A DNA stretch of 64,000 nucleotides from contig OY294045.1 of the NCBI GenBank assembly GCA_958510825.1, positions 6,995,916-7,059,915 on the forward strand, written 5' to 3'. Below the pieces are notes generated by a model. The model did not search any database. It saw nothing but the letters and a program-made list of their open reading frames with translations, and was not told the DNA's origin. Below, piece by piece: positions 1-9,755 of the stretch. Position 1 is the stretch's first letter; each line of letters opens with the position of its first letter. The stretch comes from Brachypterus glaber (Eukaryota > Arthropoda > Insecta > Coleoptera > Kateretidae). The position numbers and the translations under genes are program-made.

Positions 1-736
1 TAAAACGCTTTTCTTTTGTTTTAAGGCTTTAATAACAATTTTGTGTTTTTAATAATAGGAAAATAACACAACACACAACACAGACAATATACACAAACAA
101 ATTCTATTGCATGTAGAAAAATAAAATTCTTTTATTTAGCACGCTAACAATGCTAAGTAATCATTATCAACTTTTTCATATTTATTCCTAAACATTTTCT
201 AAATGCATATATGCATACAGAGCGGTACAAAAGTTACCCCCCCCCCCTTAGCTTGCTATATGGTATTTCTGTATAAAAAATCTTAAAGAGCAGAAAATCC
301 TAAATAAAAAAATATAAAATATCATGAAGCCTAAAGTTAACCAAATTAACGAAAATGTTACGGCGCTTTACATGGGGGGGGGTCAAAAATGGCCAAATTT
401 TGCGTTACGTAATACTTGAACGCTCCCTTGTATCTTTTTCTCTACTATAACAAAAGTATAAGCTTATTTTCAGATACACGTTTAAATATAGGTAGATATA
501 TTTTACAAAATAAACAAAATAAAACATGTCAAATATATATTTTATTTAGTTTAAAAATGTAAACCTACTCGACAATTTGTATATTTACTTGTCAACATAA
601 AGTTTTATTCATTTGAAAGTCAACAGGTTGTTAAACATAAATATTTACAAAATAACTTGACTCATTATCACAATAAACGACAAATTTGTATACTTCCAAG
701 GGCAACTTAAAGGCAAGCGATTTTAGTAATTATATA
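1..736. other. AT-rich non-coding sequence
   Basis: No coding region is seen. There is a C-run near 238-247 and a G-run near 373-382 followed by a motif ending GCGTTACGTAATACTT. A similar motif recurs near 28520, so a fragment of a dispersed repeat is likely. Confidence 0.5.
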
Positions 737-835
737 GCAAGGTAGAGGACACTTTTTATAGCCGAGCGTGTTATATCCCGAGATGCGTAGCAACGAGGGA
801 TATAAGAGTGCGAGGCTATAATAACCTTTTATCGT
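737..835. repeat. Short GC-richer hairpin island
   Basis: Imperfect inverted repeat: TTATAGCC..GTTATATCCC is answered by GGGATATAAGAG..GGCTATAA around a loop with GATGCGTAGCAACGA. It resembles the hairpin islands at 2415-2530, 7118-7250, 13868-13935, 39978-40098 and 57435-57686 in size and GCGAG-type core motifs. It may be a small MITE or a MITE end. Confidence 0.45.
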
Positions 836-1357
836 AGTTTATACATTTTTTTTACTAGTTGCACATTTATTTTTATTATTTAAACATTTTTTTATCAATA
901 ATAAGGTAAAATGTTTGCTGGATTGTTGGAACAGTGAAAAAATAAATAGCGTTTAAAATCGCCATTTTTGAAAACAAATGAATACAATAATTTATTCAAT
1001 AAAAGCTGACAGTAACTACTAGTAACTTTTTTATATTTTTAAAATGTGTGAAAACATATGGGTAAATACTTAATAAATATTCTATTATTATCCCATGAAT
1101 CAAAAAAACAAAAGTTTTGGGTTAATTTTGACACTTTTTATTCGTCACTTCTCAGTAAACTTTACGTTTCATCATATAATATATAATATTATTATGACTT
1201 TCTCAAAAGCTAAAATACAACGGGATAATTTATTACTTAAGTTATATAGAAAATACAAAAAAAATTGATTAAAAAATTAGTGAACCTAACCTCAAAAACT
1301 TACTTACTTATTTTCCGAACATACCATGGAACTTATTAGACAATTAAAATTAAAAAC
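836..1357. other. Non-coding, nothing recognised
   Basis: AT-rich sequence with no coding region, RNA gene or clear repeat. Confidence 0.4.
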
Positions 1358-1433
1358 AATTATATGTCTATATAAAACATTTTACTATTCCTTAAAACGA
1401 CTTTTGTTTGATTAACGCAGTCGTCCCTCCGAA

Positions 1434-1476
1434 GTGACTGATCGATTTCGTGCTTTTTAGCACTCTTCAGAGCCAC
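1434..1476 (-). ncRNA. Hammerhead ribozyme, family B (left arm)
   Basis: Minus-strand copy identical in its core to the plus-strand copy at 1917-1959: stem I GTGGCT/AGTCAC, core CTGAAGA, stem II GTGC/GCAC, GAAA, palindrome ATCGAT, then C as the predicted cleavage nucleotide. Confidence 0.75.
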
Positions 1477-1916
1477 ATATCGGTAGTAGGGACAACTACG
1501 AAAATCAAATCCTTTCCATATATCTCAGATTAATCAATGCCACGGTGGACATTGAGGCCAATTGAATCCTAAACGCTAGGAGGTCACCTTTTACAGTGGT
1601 ATCTGAATTAATAAACTAAATTAAATTGTTTGATATTTACAAATTTAAAAAATCTATATAAAACATTTTACTATTCCTTAAAACGACTTTTGTTTGATTA
1701 ACGCAGTCGTCCCTCCGCCCCCTATCGACAGCGTGCAATAGGTTCTTGAAACCAATAACTGCTTCCTTTTTTGGACTGTCGATAGGTTTATCCAGTCTCT
1801 GCTTTTAGCAGTAGATGTCGCTAGCTGTTTTTGCTTTTCCTTACAACAATTTTTAAACTCTATATAGAGATATATGGAAAGGATTTGATTTTCGTAGTTG
1901 TCCCTACTACCGATAT

Positions 1917-1959
1917 GTGGCTCTGAAGAGTGCTAAAAAGCACGAAATCGATCAGTCAC
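1917..1959 (+). ncRNA. Hammerhead ribozyme, family B (right arm)
   Basis: Stem I 5' strand GTGGCT (1917-1922) pairs with AGTCAC (1954-1959), six pairs with one G-U. Core CTGAAGA (1923-1929) fits CUGANGA. Stem II is GTGC/GCAC (1930-1933, 1940-1943) with loop TAAAAA. GAAA is at 1944-1947. Its last A opens the self-complementary hexamer ATCGAT (1947-1952), with U16.1 at 1952 and C17 at 1953. Stem III has almost no loop, so an intermolecular or tandem-unit dimeric hammerhead is the likelier active form. Activity is predicted from structure only. Confidence 0.75.
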
Positions 1960-2079
1960 TTCGAAGGTACGACTGCGTTAATCAAACAAAAGTCGTTTTA
2001 AGGAATAGTAAAATGTTTTATATAGATTTTTTAAATTTGTAAATATCAAACAATTTAATTTAGTTAATTATATGTCTAT

Positions 2080-2414
2080 TTCCCGATCATTAGATCGAGA
2101 TTTTATCAATAAAAAATTATACAAAAGTGCTGCCGTACGTACATGGCTTCCAATTACAAATCAGAACCAAAAATGATTACTAAAAGAACGAGGGTTGTTC
2201 CAATGGCAATTAAAAAGAAAACAAAATTATTACTAATGTTGCCAATACAAATTTCAAGAATGTAGTAATATTCTATTATAATAACAATAATTAATTTTTT
2301 GTTTTTGTTGAATTCGTCCAACAGAACTTATTAAGCAATGTGATGTCTTTGCGATTTTAGGAAAATCAAGTGACAGTTATCAATTGTTTATAAAATTAAC
2401 TCCTACTATGATAT
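2080..2414. other. Non-coding, nothing recognised
   Basis: AT-rich; no gene or clear repeat seen. Confidence 0.4.
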
Positions 2415-3250
2415 AGTATATTACATAGCTAGTGTGGAAAGTGACATATTTCACGCGAGTGGGAAGGCCAGTGAGGAAACCTCACGAGTGTAAGAAATAC
2501 ACTTTACAACGAGTTATGTACACTATTTTTCCTACGATCCCGAAAAAATATAAAGTTTCTTAATTTAATATTTTCTAATTTTTATTACTTATTCCGCGAA
2601 TTTTTGAGAAAAGCCCTACACAAAATAGCATACAAATTTATATATGTATATCAACAGGAAATATATTTTTTGTTTACCTTTAGTTTTGTTGGTTTTATAT
2701 TTAATACAACATATATTGGAAGCTCAACACTGTTTAATGGGTTGCCTAACCGCAAGCATCTTTTAAATCAAGGAAAATTTGACAGTTTACTAATTAAATT
2801 TGATTTCTGTGGATATGCTACCACATAAGACTGTAAAATTCTACTATTTTTACGTTTCATGAGGTAATATTGATGTTTTTTATAAAATGAAAGGTAACTA
2901 AATCACAAATTAAGTAATTTTTATAAAATCTAGACATTAATAAAACATATTAAGTTATACTAACCTGGGTCAAAATAGTAAGGTTATAACTATAGTTTTT
3001 ATTTTTGACATGAAAAACGGAAATATTTGGAAAAACATAAAAGACATCAAAAAAGTCTGTAATGAAAGGTGAAAAATGGCATAGGTGAGTAAAATTCGTA
3101 AATATCTAAACAAAATTAGGCAAACCTACATACATAAATATCAAACTAGGGTGATATGAAAATATCAAACAAGTGCGATATAAGGCGTTTTCTAAAGAAC
3201 AAAAGAGTGTGCTAAATGTAATTTTCATAGAAGATCGTAGGAAAAATAAT
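2415..3250. repeat. Possible degenerate inverted-repeat element
   Basis: A hairpin island lies at 2415-2530 (ACGCGAGTG, CACGAGTG motifs). ATTTTTCCTACGATC near 2526-2540 is answered by GATCGTAGGAAAAAT near 3234-3248, so these may be ends of one old element. The interior shows only AT-rich sequence. The open frame at 2604-2828 has no recognisable domain and is treated as chance. Confidence 0.3.
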
Positions 3251-3419
3251 TATTGTAATGGTACGTTCTAAAGCTAGTAGTAAAAAATATAAATATATAA
3301 TTTTTCTATGTTCTACTGTACAAGTAAAGCAAAACCGTGATAACATTAATATGTTTTAAGCCTCCAGTTACGAGACACGGTACTCTTTACTTGCATATTT
3401 CTTAATGACTGTTGCGATC

Positions 3420-3830
3420 ATCACATAAATTTAAAGTTCTCTGCTGGGATCGGCACATAATTTTGTGACAATTTTGCGTCACGAAATTTTTTGGGGCACT
3501 TTTGCGTCACATAACAACAATGATCCCAGTCGAGAACTTTGTAAGCATCATATATTTTGGGCCACTTTTTCGTAAGGGTTCCAGCCCCCTACCCCCAATC
3601 TAAAATATATTAACCGTTACGAAATAGTGTCCCAAAAAGTGTACCAAAAAGCGTCACATAAATTTAAATTTCTCGGATGGGATCGTCACATAATTTTGGG
3701 AAACTTATGCTTCACCTAACAACAATGATCCCATCCGAGAACTTTGTTGATATCGTAAGCGTCATATTTTGAGACACTTTTTGAGAAATTTTTTCGCTAG
3801 GTCCCCTACTCCCCCGTCTAAAACATATTA
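3420..3830. repeat. Diverged local repeats with internal inverted repeats
   Basis: Two related blocks (about 3424-3545 and 3655-3745) each contain a CACATAAATTTAA lead, a GGGATCG..CACATAATTTTG segment and an answering ATGATCCCA..CGAGAACTTTG, so each block can fold back. Local duplication of an old foldback repeat is likely. Confidence 0.5.
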
Positions 3831-4235
3831 ATATAAAAAAATACTTTTTACAAGCTTTTATCTAAAATAAGAAACAATAAAACTTAAATCTGCCACCCAA
3901 CTTAAAGTGTAAACAAAAATAAAAACACAAAAACCCGAGGACACGTTGATTACAAAATCTTTTAACACGACACAACATTTTGACTACTGCGTGTGGGAAT
4001 CGGTTGACAATCAAGTGGGCCGGTGCTGATGGGGCATATCACGAACTACTAGATTTACTTCATCTCGAATAAGTCGATAAGTGGGATGTTATCTCTTAAG
4101 GAGCTCTTAATTAGAGTATGATTCCACTGGAAACCAACAAAAAAAAAACTATTCTTTTAAAAACGAAAAAATTTTGAAAAAAAAATCAAAATACACTGCC
4201 CAGTAAAAGAGCTTTACCATTTTTCACCTCCGCTA
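3831..4235. other. Non-coding, nothing recognised
   Basis: AT-rich sequence without a recognisable gene or repeat boundary. Confidence 0.4.
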
Positions 4236-4640
4236 GTAAAATGGATTTTTTATTATCAGATTCACTTTCAGCAACCATAAAAACCTTAATATACCAATTT
4301 TCACGAAAACTACCCTCTGCCCCTTTAGGGGTAAAGAAAACTATCCCCCAATTCTCAGGGGGTGGATTTAGAAAAATTTTATTATCAGATTCACTTTCAG
4401 CAACCTCAAAAACCCCAATGCACCAGTTTTCACGAAAACTACCCCACCCCTCAGGGGTTGAAATTAGAAAAAAGTATTATCAGATTCATATTCTTGGACC
4501 ACAAAAAGCCCTATATACCAATTTTGAAGACAATATTAATATTATTGAAAAATATTTACCCCCTTACCCCCTCGGGGTTGGAATTAGAAAAGTTTTTTAT
4601 CAGATTCAATTTCAGCAACCTTAAAAACCCATATATATAT
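4236..4640 (+). repeat. Tandem repeat of about 96-129 bp, four diverged copies
   Basis: TATTATCAGATTCA recurs near 4250, 4380, 4476 and 4594, each followed by an AGCAACC-like or GACCAC-like segment, AAAACCC and a CCCCTCAGGGGTTG-like block. The two overlapping open frames here (4241-4624, 4362-4754) follow the repeat and are not considered genes. An (AT)n microsatellite follows at about 4632-4653. Confidence 0.65.
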
Positions 4641-4679
4641 ATATATATATATAGCAATTTTCAAATTTTTCTAAAAAAA

Positions 4680-5160
4680 TGTATTTTTCACCATTTGCCC
4701 GCCTTGCCGCCCCAATGTTTACCAAAAACAATCCCGACCGAGAACTTTTGGTAAGATACCTGTATGCCAAATTTCAAGTCTCTACCATAAAGCGTTCTTA
4801 AGTTATCGTGCCCACAAGATTTCCCGGACAGACCGATCGACCGACCGACAGACCGACCGATCAACCGATAATTTTTTTTTTTGCTCGAAATTGATTTATA
4901 TCGATATAAAACGTCATAAAACGCAAAAATACACAAAAATAATTTGAAAATTTTTGCACGAATACAAGGCTTTCCAAAATTTTGAAAATTTTCAAAATGG
5001 GAAAGCAAAAATACAATGAAAATTTATAAAAAATCGAGAATTCCCCATTTCTGGATCTTATCAAATTCAATCCCAGTCCATAACTCTTTATAAAGAATTA
5101 ATTTGAAGTTTTTAGCTCAAAGCGTTTTCGAGTTATTGTGGTCATAATTTTTGCGGATAG
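4680..5160. repeat. Dispersed repeat with GACCGACCGA simple repeat
   Basis: The pattern 'AAATTTCAAGTCTCTACC..AAAGCGTTCTTAAGTTATCG' followed by a CCGACCGACAGACCGACCGA run (about 4820-4865) is echoed at 5100-5150, 54017-54045 and 62500-62545 (TCAAAGCGTT..GAGTTAT). It is a family of old repeats, some with attached tetranucleotide microsatellites. Confidence 0.5.
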
Positions 5161-5382
5161 ACAGCCAAATTTCTTTTTCGTTAATCAGATTTTTATGTAT
5201 AAACTTTAAAAATCATATTTTTTGCTCAGGACTTTATATAGATCTATTAGGCAATACAGAAAAAAACAATGTTGAAAACTAAAATAAAAATAATTTTTTT
5301 TTAAAACAAAATCTTAAAAAAAAGTCAAAAAATCATCATCAAATTTTGCTAAAACAGTAACAAAACCTAAACTCAACACATA

Positions 5383-5969
5383 CAGCCTGTTTCAGAACTC
5401 GCGTACAGAAATTTGAGGGTATATTAAAAACCCTCTGGAAAATATGAAAAAAATATAAAAAAAAAATCCATCTTCGTTCAATTCAAAAATAAGAACGCTT
5501 TAAGTGGACCAATACTGTTGCTGATGTTAAGTTACCTCTAAAAGTTGAATTTGTAGCTATGGAATCAAATTTAATTATTGCAGGTACATATTCTATAGAT
5601 TGACATGGTGATTAATGTGACATAAATATTTATGAATGTCAAAAAACCAACGCCGAATGGAGTGACCCTATAAAAATAGAATATTTTATAGGCTATGTCG
5701 GTTTTGTTAAAATATAATAACCTAAAAAGATTCTAAAGTTGAAAGTCTTAAACAATGCATCTTAAACAATTAAAATGCAACCATAGTTACTAATAAGTAG
5801 GGAAAAACTAATTTGTAAGTAATTTAACATCAGCAACAGGATTTGTCAGATTAAATAGCTTTCTTTTTAATTAGTATTGAAATGGGTTTTTTTTTTAAAA
5901 GTTTTCATATTTTCCAGAGGGTTTTTAATATACGCTCAAATTTCTGTACGCGAGTTTTGGGACAGGCTG
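5383..5969. mobile_element. MITE with 68-bp terminal inverted repeats, TA target duplication
   Basis: The left end begins CAGCCTGTTTCAGAACTCGC and the right end is its near-perfect complement, ending GGGACAGGCTG. About 68 bp pair, including the CCCTCTGGAAAATATGAAAA block. TA flanks both ends (5381-5382, 5970-5971). It is 587 bp long and non-coding. The TA duplication suggests mariner/Tc1-type mobilisation; the superfamily is inferred. Confidence 0.85.
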
Positions 5970-5971
5970 TA

Positions 5972-6570
5972 TTAATATATTTAATGAATGGATGAACCGT
6001 TATGTGTAAGTCTTTCAAAAAACTCAAAAAAAATATCTAGAAAACATCTATAATTTTTGGTAAGATTTCAGAAATCTAAAAAATCTTATAGAAATCCTAA
6101 AAATCTTAGAAGTCTTATAGAAATCTCGTAAGTCCGTGTACAAATATTTTGTAGTGGTTCCTCCTCGTGAGAATCCTTTCGGAACAATACTTTAAGAAGT
6201 CTGCTGATGAAGTAGTTATTTAGTTATGTAGAAAAAAAGACAAATCGACTTAATCCGATCGGATTACAATAAATTAATGCTTAATTAATAAAGATGTTAA
6301 CACTTGAAGAGTTTTTTAATTTGGCTTATTAGCATAGGAATTATCCACTTACGGACTCTATTTTCAGGGCAATAATAAAGTCAATGAATTGGGCTAATGC
6401 TGATAAGATCAAAATAGGATTTATTTATATTAATAGATCTTTAAAATTTAAATACTACCAGAAAATACTATATTGTTTTACTAAGAGGAAAAGTGAAGCT
6501 TTTTTTACTAGTCTGTAGAATTTACGGACGACGCGAAGCGGAGTCCGGAAACTACAAACGAGTAAACAAA
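5972..6570. other. Non-coding; hairpin remnant near 6480-6560
   Basis: Mostly unrecognised AT-rich sequence. At 6481-6556 the segment with AAGAGGAAAAGTGAAGC and GACGCGAAGCGGAGTCC matches one side of the palindrome at 13220-13324, so it is a truncated copy of that hairpin. Both sit next to the element family described at 6715-6843. Confidence 0.5.
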
Positions 6571-6574
6571 CATA

Positions 6575-7092
6575 CTATTTTTTCTTCAAGCATCCTATAT
6601 ATATTTTTTAAATATTAATTTTTGAATTTAATTTATTCAGTAATAAAGTATGTTTTTTGTTATTAAAATAGGCCAATAAAACCCTTTCGAAATAAACTCC
6701 AAACCTTCCTTAGCTCATTTTAAATTTTTTTCGTAGACTAAATCGTACACTTTTCGCGATTTCGATGGTAACTTGTCTAATGTAGCATTTGCAATTTCGG
6801 AGAGATTTGTAGGTGTATAAACCATATATTCTTCTTCAATCATTTTTAATCAATTTCACACAAGGTTTTTGCACAGAATCTCAAGTCAACCATTACATAC
6901 ATAATAAACAAACAGGTTTGAAGTATGGCTGTCAAATTCAAAGAGTGCGGCCGCCAGTGGTGGTTTTGCTAACTAACTTTTTTTTTACGGCGTACAACAA
7001 TGAACTCATTTTTTTACTGTAAAAAAAATAGATCACTTCTAACAAGTGTGTTCAGTTATAAAATATGAACATTTTAGTACGCTTGAAGAAAA
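6575..7092 (-). mobile_element. Short element with TTTTTTCTTCAAGC ends (copy 1 of 3)
   Basis: The left end ATTTTTTCTTCAAGC is answered on the right by GCTTGAAGAAAAA. Copies lie at 12703-13209 (opposite orientation) and 29943-30353 (internally deleted). It keeps what looks like promoter, 5' leader and start of a gene (6843-6715, minus strand), so it is probably a truncated derivative of a larger autonomous transposon. Confidence 0.7.
6715..6843 (-). pseudogene. Truncated N-terminus of recombinase-like protein, 42 codons
   Basis: The minus-strand frame starts at ATG 6843 and runs 42 residues to TGA at 6715, beginning MIEEEYMVYTPTNLSEI and containing LPSKSRKVYDLVYEK. The 'LPSKSRxVYD..YEKF' pattern resembles the N-terminal region of tyrosine-recombinase-like proteins that are abundant in insect genomes; this is remembered family resemblance, not a search. 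Copy 2 (12946 onward, plus strand) carries a one-base loss in SKSR and copy 3 (about 30103 down, minus strand) diverges after KVYD. Codons up to that point are conserved in all three. No catalytic domain is present. Confidence 0.5.
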
Positions 7093-7444
7093 ATACAATT
7101 ATGTTTAAGTATAGTATATTCTACAGCTAGTATGGAATAGACAATATTCCGCGCGAGCGGAAAGTTTTTCATACGAGCCGGAAGGCGAGTATGACGGTCC
7201 GCGAGCGCCGAATTACTATTCCATGCGTGTGGTAGACTATACTTTTTCTTCGACTGCAAATATGAAACACTGTATGGCTTTAAACTGCGGACAAGGTTAA
7301 AAACTATGTTTTTTGTGACTCCACATTGTAATTGCAACAAAGCACATATTTTTAAATAAAGCAACTAATGTTATTTAATAATTTTATCAAATTAGTAGAT
7401 TTTTCTTTAATTTTAGCACATATTACATAAGACGACCGTAATTT
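7093..7444. repeat. Hairpin island and unrecognised flank
   Basis: 7118-7250 is an imperfect inverted repeat: AGTATAGTATATTCTAC.. is answered by GTAGACTATACT, with GACAATATTCCGCGCGAGCG and GGTCCGCGAGCGCCG inside. It is GC-rich against its surroundings and resembles the islands at 2415-2530 and 13868-13935. No gene is supported. Confidence 0.5.
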
Positions 7445-8752
7445 TTGGACATTAACAAAGTAGGCGTGTGTATGTATAATTCCACACACTTTGTACAAAC
7501 CTTATCGACAGTGACCCTGGACCCCTCGGACATAATGGTTAGTTTCGACGTAGAATCTCTATTTACCAACGTTCCCGTTCCCGATACAATAAATATTATA
7601 CGAGACCTACTTACAACTGGAAATCTTGACCCTAAGTTATGTAAATTATTTGAAGCTTGTCTGACATCTACATATTTTCTGATACAGGGAGAGTTCTATG
7701 AACAAGTGTCAGGCGCCGCAATGGGATCCCCATTATCACCCCCTGCGGCCAATGCTTTCATGGAATACTTCGAGAAAAAAGCTATTGAATCATATCCATT
7801 AAAACCTAAAATTTGGCGCAGATACGTAGACGATGTCTATGCTATTTGGCCCCATGGCATGGAAAGCCTTCAAGGTTTTCTAAACAATTCCCAACATAAA
7901 TCTATACGGTTTACGATGGAAATTGAGAACAACGGATCACTTCCCTTTTTGGACTTTTTGGTTTACAAAACGGAAAATGGCTCAATAGGACACTCGGTAT
8001 ACAGGAAGAAAACCCACACTGACAGATACCTAAACGCATTTTCACATCACCATCCCTCTCAAAAACGCTCGGTAGTTAATTCACTTGTTCATAGGGCTTT
8101 CATGATTTCAGACAAGAATTCCCTAGACACAGAACTCCTTAAACTAACCAAAGCCTTGACCATGAATGGTTATACCAAAAAAGACATTAATAAGACCATA
8201 TACAAATACAGAAATCCCAGACCCAAACAACAGTACAATAGTGACAATGACAGACAGACACAAGTTATACTTCCCTATGTAAGCGGTATTACGGATAAAA
8301 TAGGTAAACTTTTGAAGAAGTCAAATATTAAGCCTATATTTCGGTCCAACCAAAAATTAGGTCAATGTTTGACTTCAACAAAAGACAAAATACCCCTGAG
8401 TTCAGAAGGCGTATATAAAATACCCTGCTCCTGTGGTACGGTTTACATAGGTGAAACTAAGAGAAAAATTTCTACAAGACTTCAAGAGCATGAGCGCAAT
8501 ATAAGAAAGAAACAAATTTCCTTATCGGCAGTAGCCGAACATGTACATGAAACAGGTCATAAAATCAATTTGTCTGAAACAAAACAAATATTAACAGAAA
8601 ACAAAAAAATGCCAAGGAAGATACGGGAATCGATAGAAATCATCAAGCATCCTAACAATATCAATCGGGACACTGGTTACCACTTACCTGCAATATGGAA
8701 GTCTTTGATAGGAAAAACCTCGTCACCGGTGAATAACCACAACTCGTCATAA
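7445..8752 (+). CDS. Penelope-like element protein: reverse transcriptase + GIY-YIG endonuclease (5' truncated)
   Basis: The open frame encodes 435 residues. The RT palm is visible: SFDVESLFTNVP holds the first catalytic Asp (residue 35) and YVDD lies at 127-130. From residue about 322, GVYKIPCSCGTVYIGETKR is the GIY..YIG motif, followed by ISTRLQEHERN, AEHVHETGH and a late RESIEI, all typical of the Penelope GIY-YIG nuclease with its Cys-containing insert. A full PLE protein has several hundred more N-terminal residues, so the copy is 5' truncated; the frame opens without an ATG (first Met at 7472). In PLEs the nuclease nicks the target and the RT copies element RNA there. The frame is otherwise intact, and nearly identical fragments lie at 40296-42028, which points to recent activity. 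Confidence 0.92.
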   Translation: MDINKVGVCMYNSTHFVQTLSTVTLDPSDIMVSFDVESLFTNVPVPDTINIIRDLLTTGNLDPKLCKLFEACLTSTYFLIQGEFYEQVSGAAMGSPLSPPAANAFMEYFEKKAIESYPLKPKIWRRYVDDVYAIWPHGMESLQGFLNNSQHKSIRFTMEIENNGSLPFLDFLVYKTENGSIGHSVYRKKTHTDRYLNAFSHHHPSQKRSVVNSLVHRAFMISDKNSLDTELLKLTKALTMNGYTKKDINKTIYKYRNPRPKQQYNSDNDRQTQVILPYVSGITDKIGKLLKKSNIKPIFRSNQKLGQCLTSTKDKIPLSSEGVYKIPCSCGTVYIGETKRKISTRLQEHERNIRKKQISLSAVAEHVHETGHKINLSETKQILTENKKMPRKIRESIEIIKHPNNINRDTGYHLPAIWKSLIGKTSSPVNNHNSS

Positions 8753-8793
8753 ATAGTGACACAAGTTGATTCGAAACTTAGTTTCAGATTAAT

Positions 8794-8832
8794 CCCTGAA
8801 GATGTCTCTAGTAGTAAGAGACGAAACGTCGG
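8794..8832 (+). ncRNA. Hammerhead-like motif in PLE 3' region
   Basis: CTGAAGA (8796-8802), an extra T, stem II GTCTC/GAGAC with a 9-nt loop, GAAA (8823-8826), palindromic ACGT (8826-8829), C (8830). Stem I shows only CC/GG plus a possible U-A. PLEs are known to carry hammerhead motifs. The extra base before stem II and the short stem I make self-cleavage of this copy uncertain. Confidence 0.55.
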
Positions 8833-8872
8833 AAAGTGAAAATCCATTAACACGGTCTAAACCCGAAAGTGA

Positions 8873-9111
8873 AAGTTCTTTATGTCGTGATTATATTGAG
8901 TATCATGGGTAGTAACTATGCTATAGGGTGTGTCATAGAAAAAACTCCGTATTGTGATGTCAGGAAAAACTTGAAGAAGAAGAAGAAGAAGAATGACTTT
9001 ATTTAAAAACAGCTTCGTGAGCGATTTTAATTTTTGTCAAAAACTGTTTGGCTTACTATAAACTTAACTCTCAGTTGAAGGAGCTTTGATGTCAAATCCA
9101 CAAAGGTAGAA
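8873..9111. other. Non-coding with (GAA)n microsatellite
   Basis: A GAAGAAGAA run at about 8972-8993; otherwise nothing recognised. Confidence 0.5.
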
Positions 9112-9215
9112 AATAAATATGTGTAAGGACAGAAATTTTTAATTTTAAACAAAATTATAAAAATATTAATTTATTATTCCATCAATCTATTTTCTAATCA
9201 TCGTACAGAGTGATA

Positions 9216-9260
9216 TTGGTAGACTGACAGTTTCGGGCTGCTGGCCCTCTTCAGTACCAA
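9216..9260 (-). ncRNA. Hammerhead ribozyme, family A
   Basis: Minus strand: stem I TTGGTA/TACCAA, core CTGAAGA, stem II GGGC/GCCC with loop CAGCA, GAAA, stem III ACT/AGT closed by GTC, then C17. All canonical positions are satisfied and the fold is type I. Confidence 0.88.
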
Positions 9261-9568
9261 GAGTCAACTCTGCACGCTGATTAAGAAAACGTTTTTAGAC
9301 TTTATTCGCAAAAGGAATATAGTCATTAGATTGATGTAGACTTGTGCGCCATCTATTGCTAGATGTAGACAACTACTCATACCTCTCCTTGTCTGAAGAC
9401 TTTGAATGGTAGCAAGTTGAAGATTTGTGTGTCTCAAGCACATAGTACCACTAACGTGTGGTTAGACGTAGAATTAGTAAGGACAGAAATTTTTATTTTA
9501 AACAAAATTATAAAAATATTAATTTATTATTCCATCAATCTATTTTCTAATCATCGTACAGAGTGATA

Positions 9569-9613
9569 TTGGTAGACTGGCAGTTTCGGGCTGCTGGTCC
9601 TCTTCAGTACCAA
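9569..9613 (-). ncRNA. Hammerhead ribozyme, family A, second monomer
   Basis: Same fold as 9216-9260 with two substitutions: one makes an A-C mismatch in stem II (GGAC/GCCC), the other changes the stem III loop to GCC. Core, stem I and cleavage site are intact; activity may be reduced. Confidence 0.8.
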
Positions 9614-9730
9614 GAGTCAACTCTGCACGCTGATTAGGAAAACGTTTTTAGACTTTATTCGCAAAAGGAATATAGTCATTAGATTGATGTAGACTTGTGC
9701 GCCATCTATTGCTAGATGTAGACAACTACT

Positions 9731-9755
9731 AGCCGAAACTGTCAGTCTACCAATA
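9731..9755 (+). ncRNA. Truncated family A hammerhead (3' half only)
   Basis: Keeps the end of stem II, GAAA, stem III ACT/AGT, C17 and TACCAA. The CTGAAGA half is missing at the inversion junction, so this half cannot cleave by itself. Confidence 0.7.

Larger units (their letters stand above)
1358..2079. mobile_element. Retrozyme-like element, family B, head-to-head insertion with 14-bp target duplication
   Basis: The 14-mer AATTATATGTCTAT occurs at 1358-1371 and 2066-2079 and brackets the insert. The left arm (1372 to about 1727) is in minus orientation and holds about 1.25 tandem units: the segment beginning TATAAAACATTTTACT recurs at 1371 and 1657, a 286-nt period. The right arm (about 1728-2065) is in plus orientation. 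Each arm has one hammerhead motif with the same core. No protein is encoded. Tandem monomers, self-cleaving motif and small size match the known retrozyme class (non-autonomous retroelements propagated through circular RNA). The PLE in this window has the same insertion topology, so mobilisation by PLE reverse transcriptase is inferred. Confidence 0.8.
7445..8872 (+). mobile_element. Penelope-like element, copy 1
   Basis: It comprises the coding region plus about 120 bp of 3' region carrying the hammerhead-like motif, ending near GAAAGTTCTTTAT, where it stops matching the other copies. The 5' boundary is not sharp (around 7445-7470). No target duplication was found. Confidence 0.85.

Noticed and set aside
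4241..4754. Two overlapping 127- and 130-codon frames as a gene
   Set aside because: They follow a tandem DNA repeat in two frames, which is expected of repeat sequence without selection.
9386..9400. Another CTGAAGA (GTCTGAAGACTT) as a hammerhead core
   Set aside because: No GAAA partner, stem II or stem I in register; simply part of the family A monomer body.
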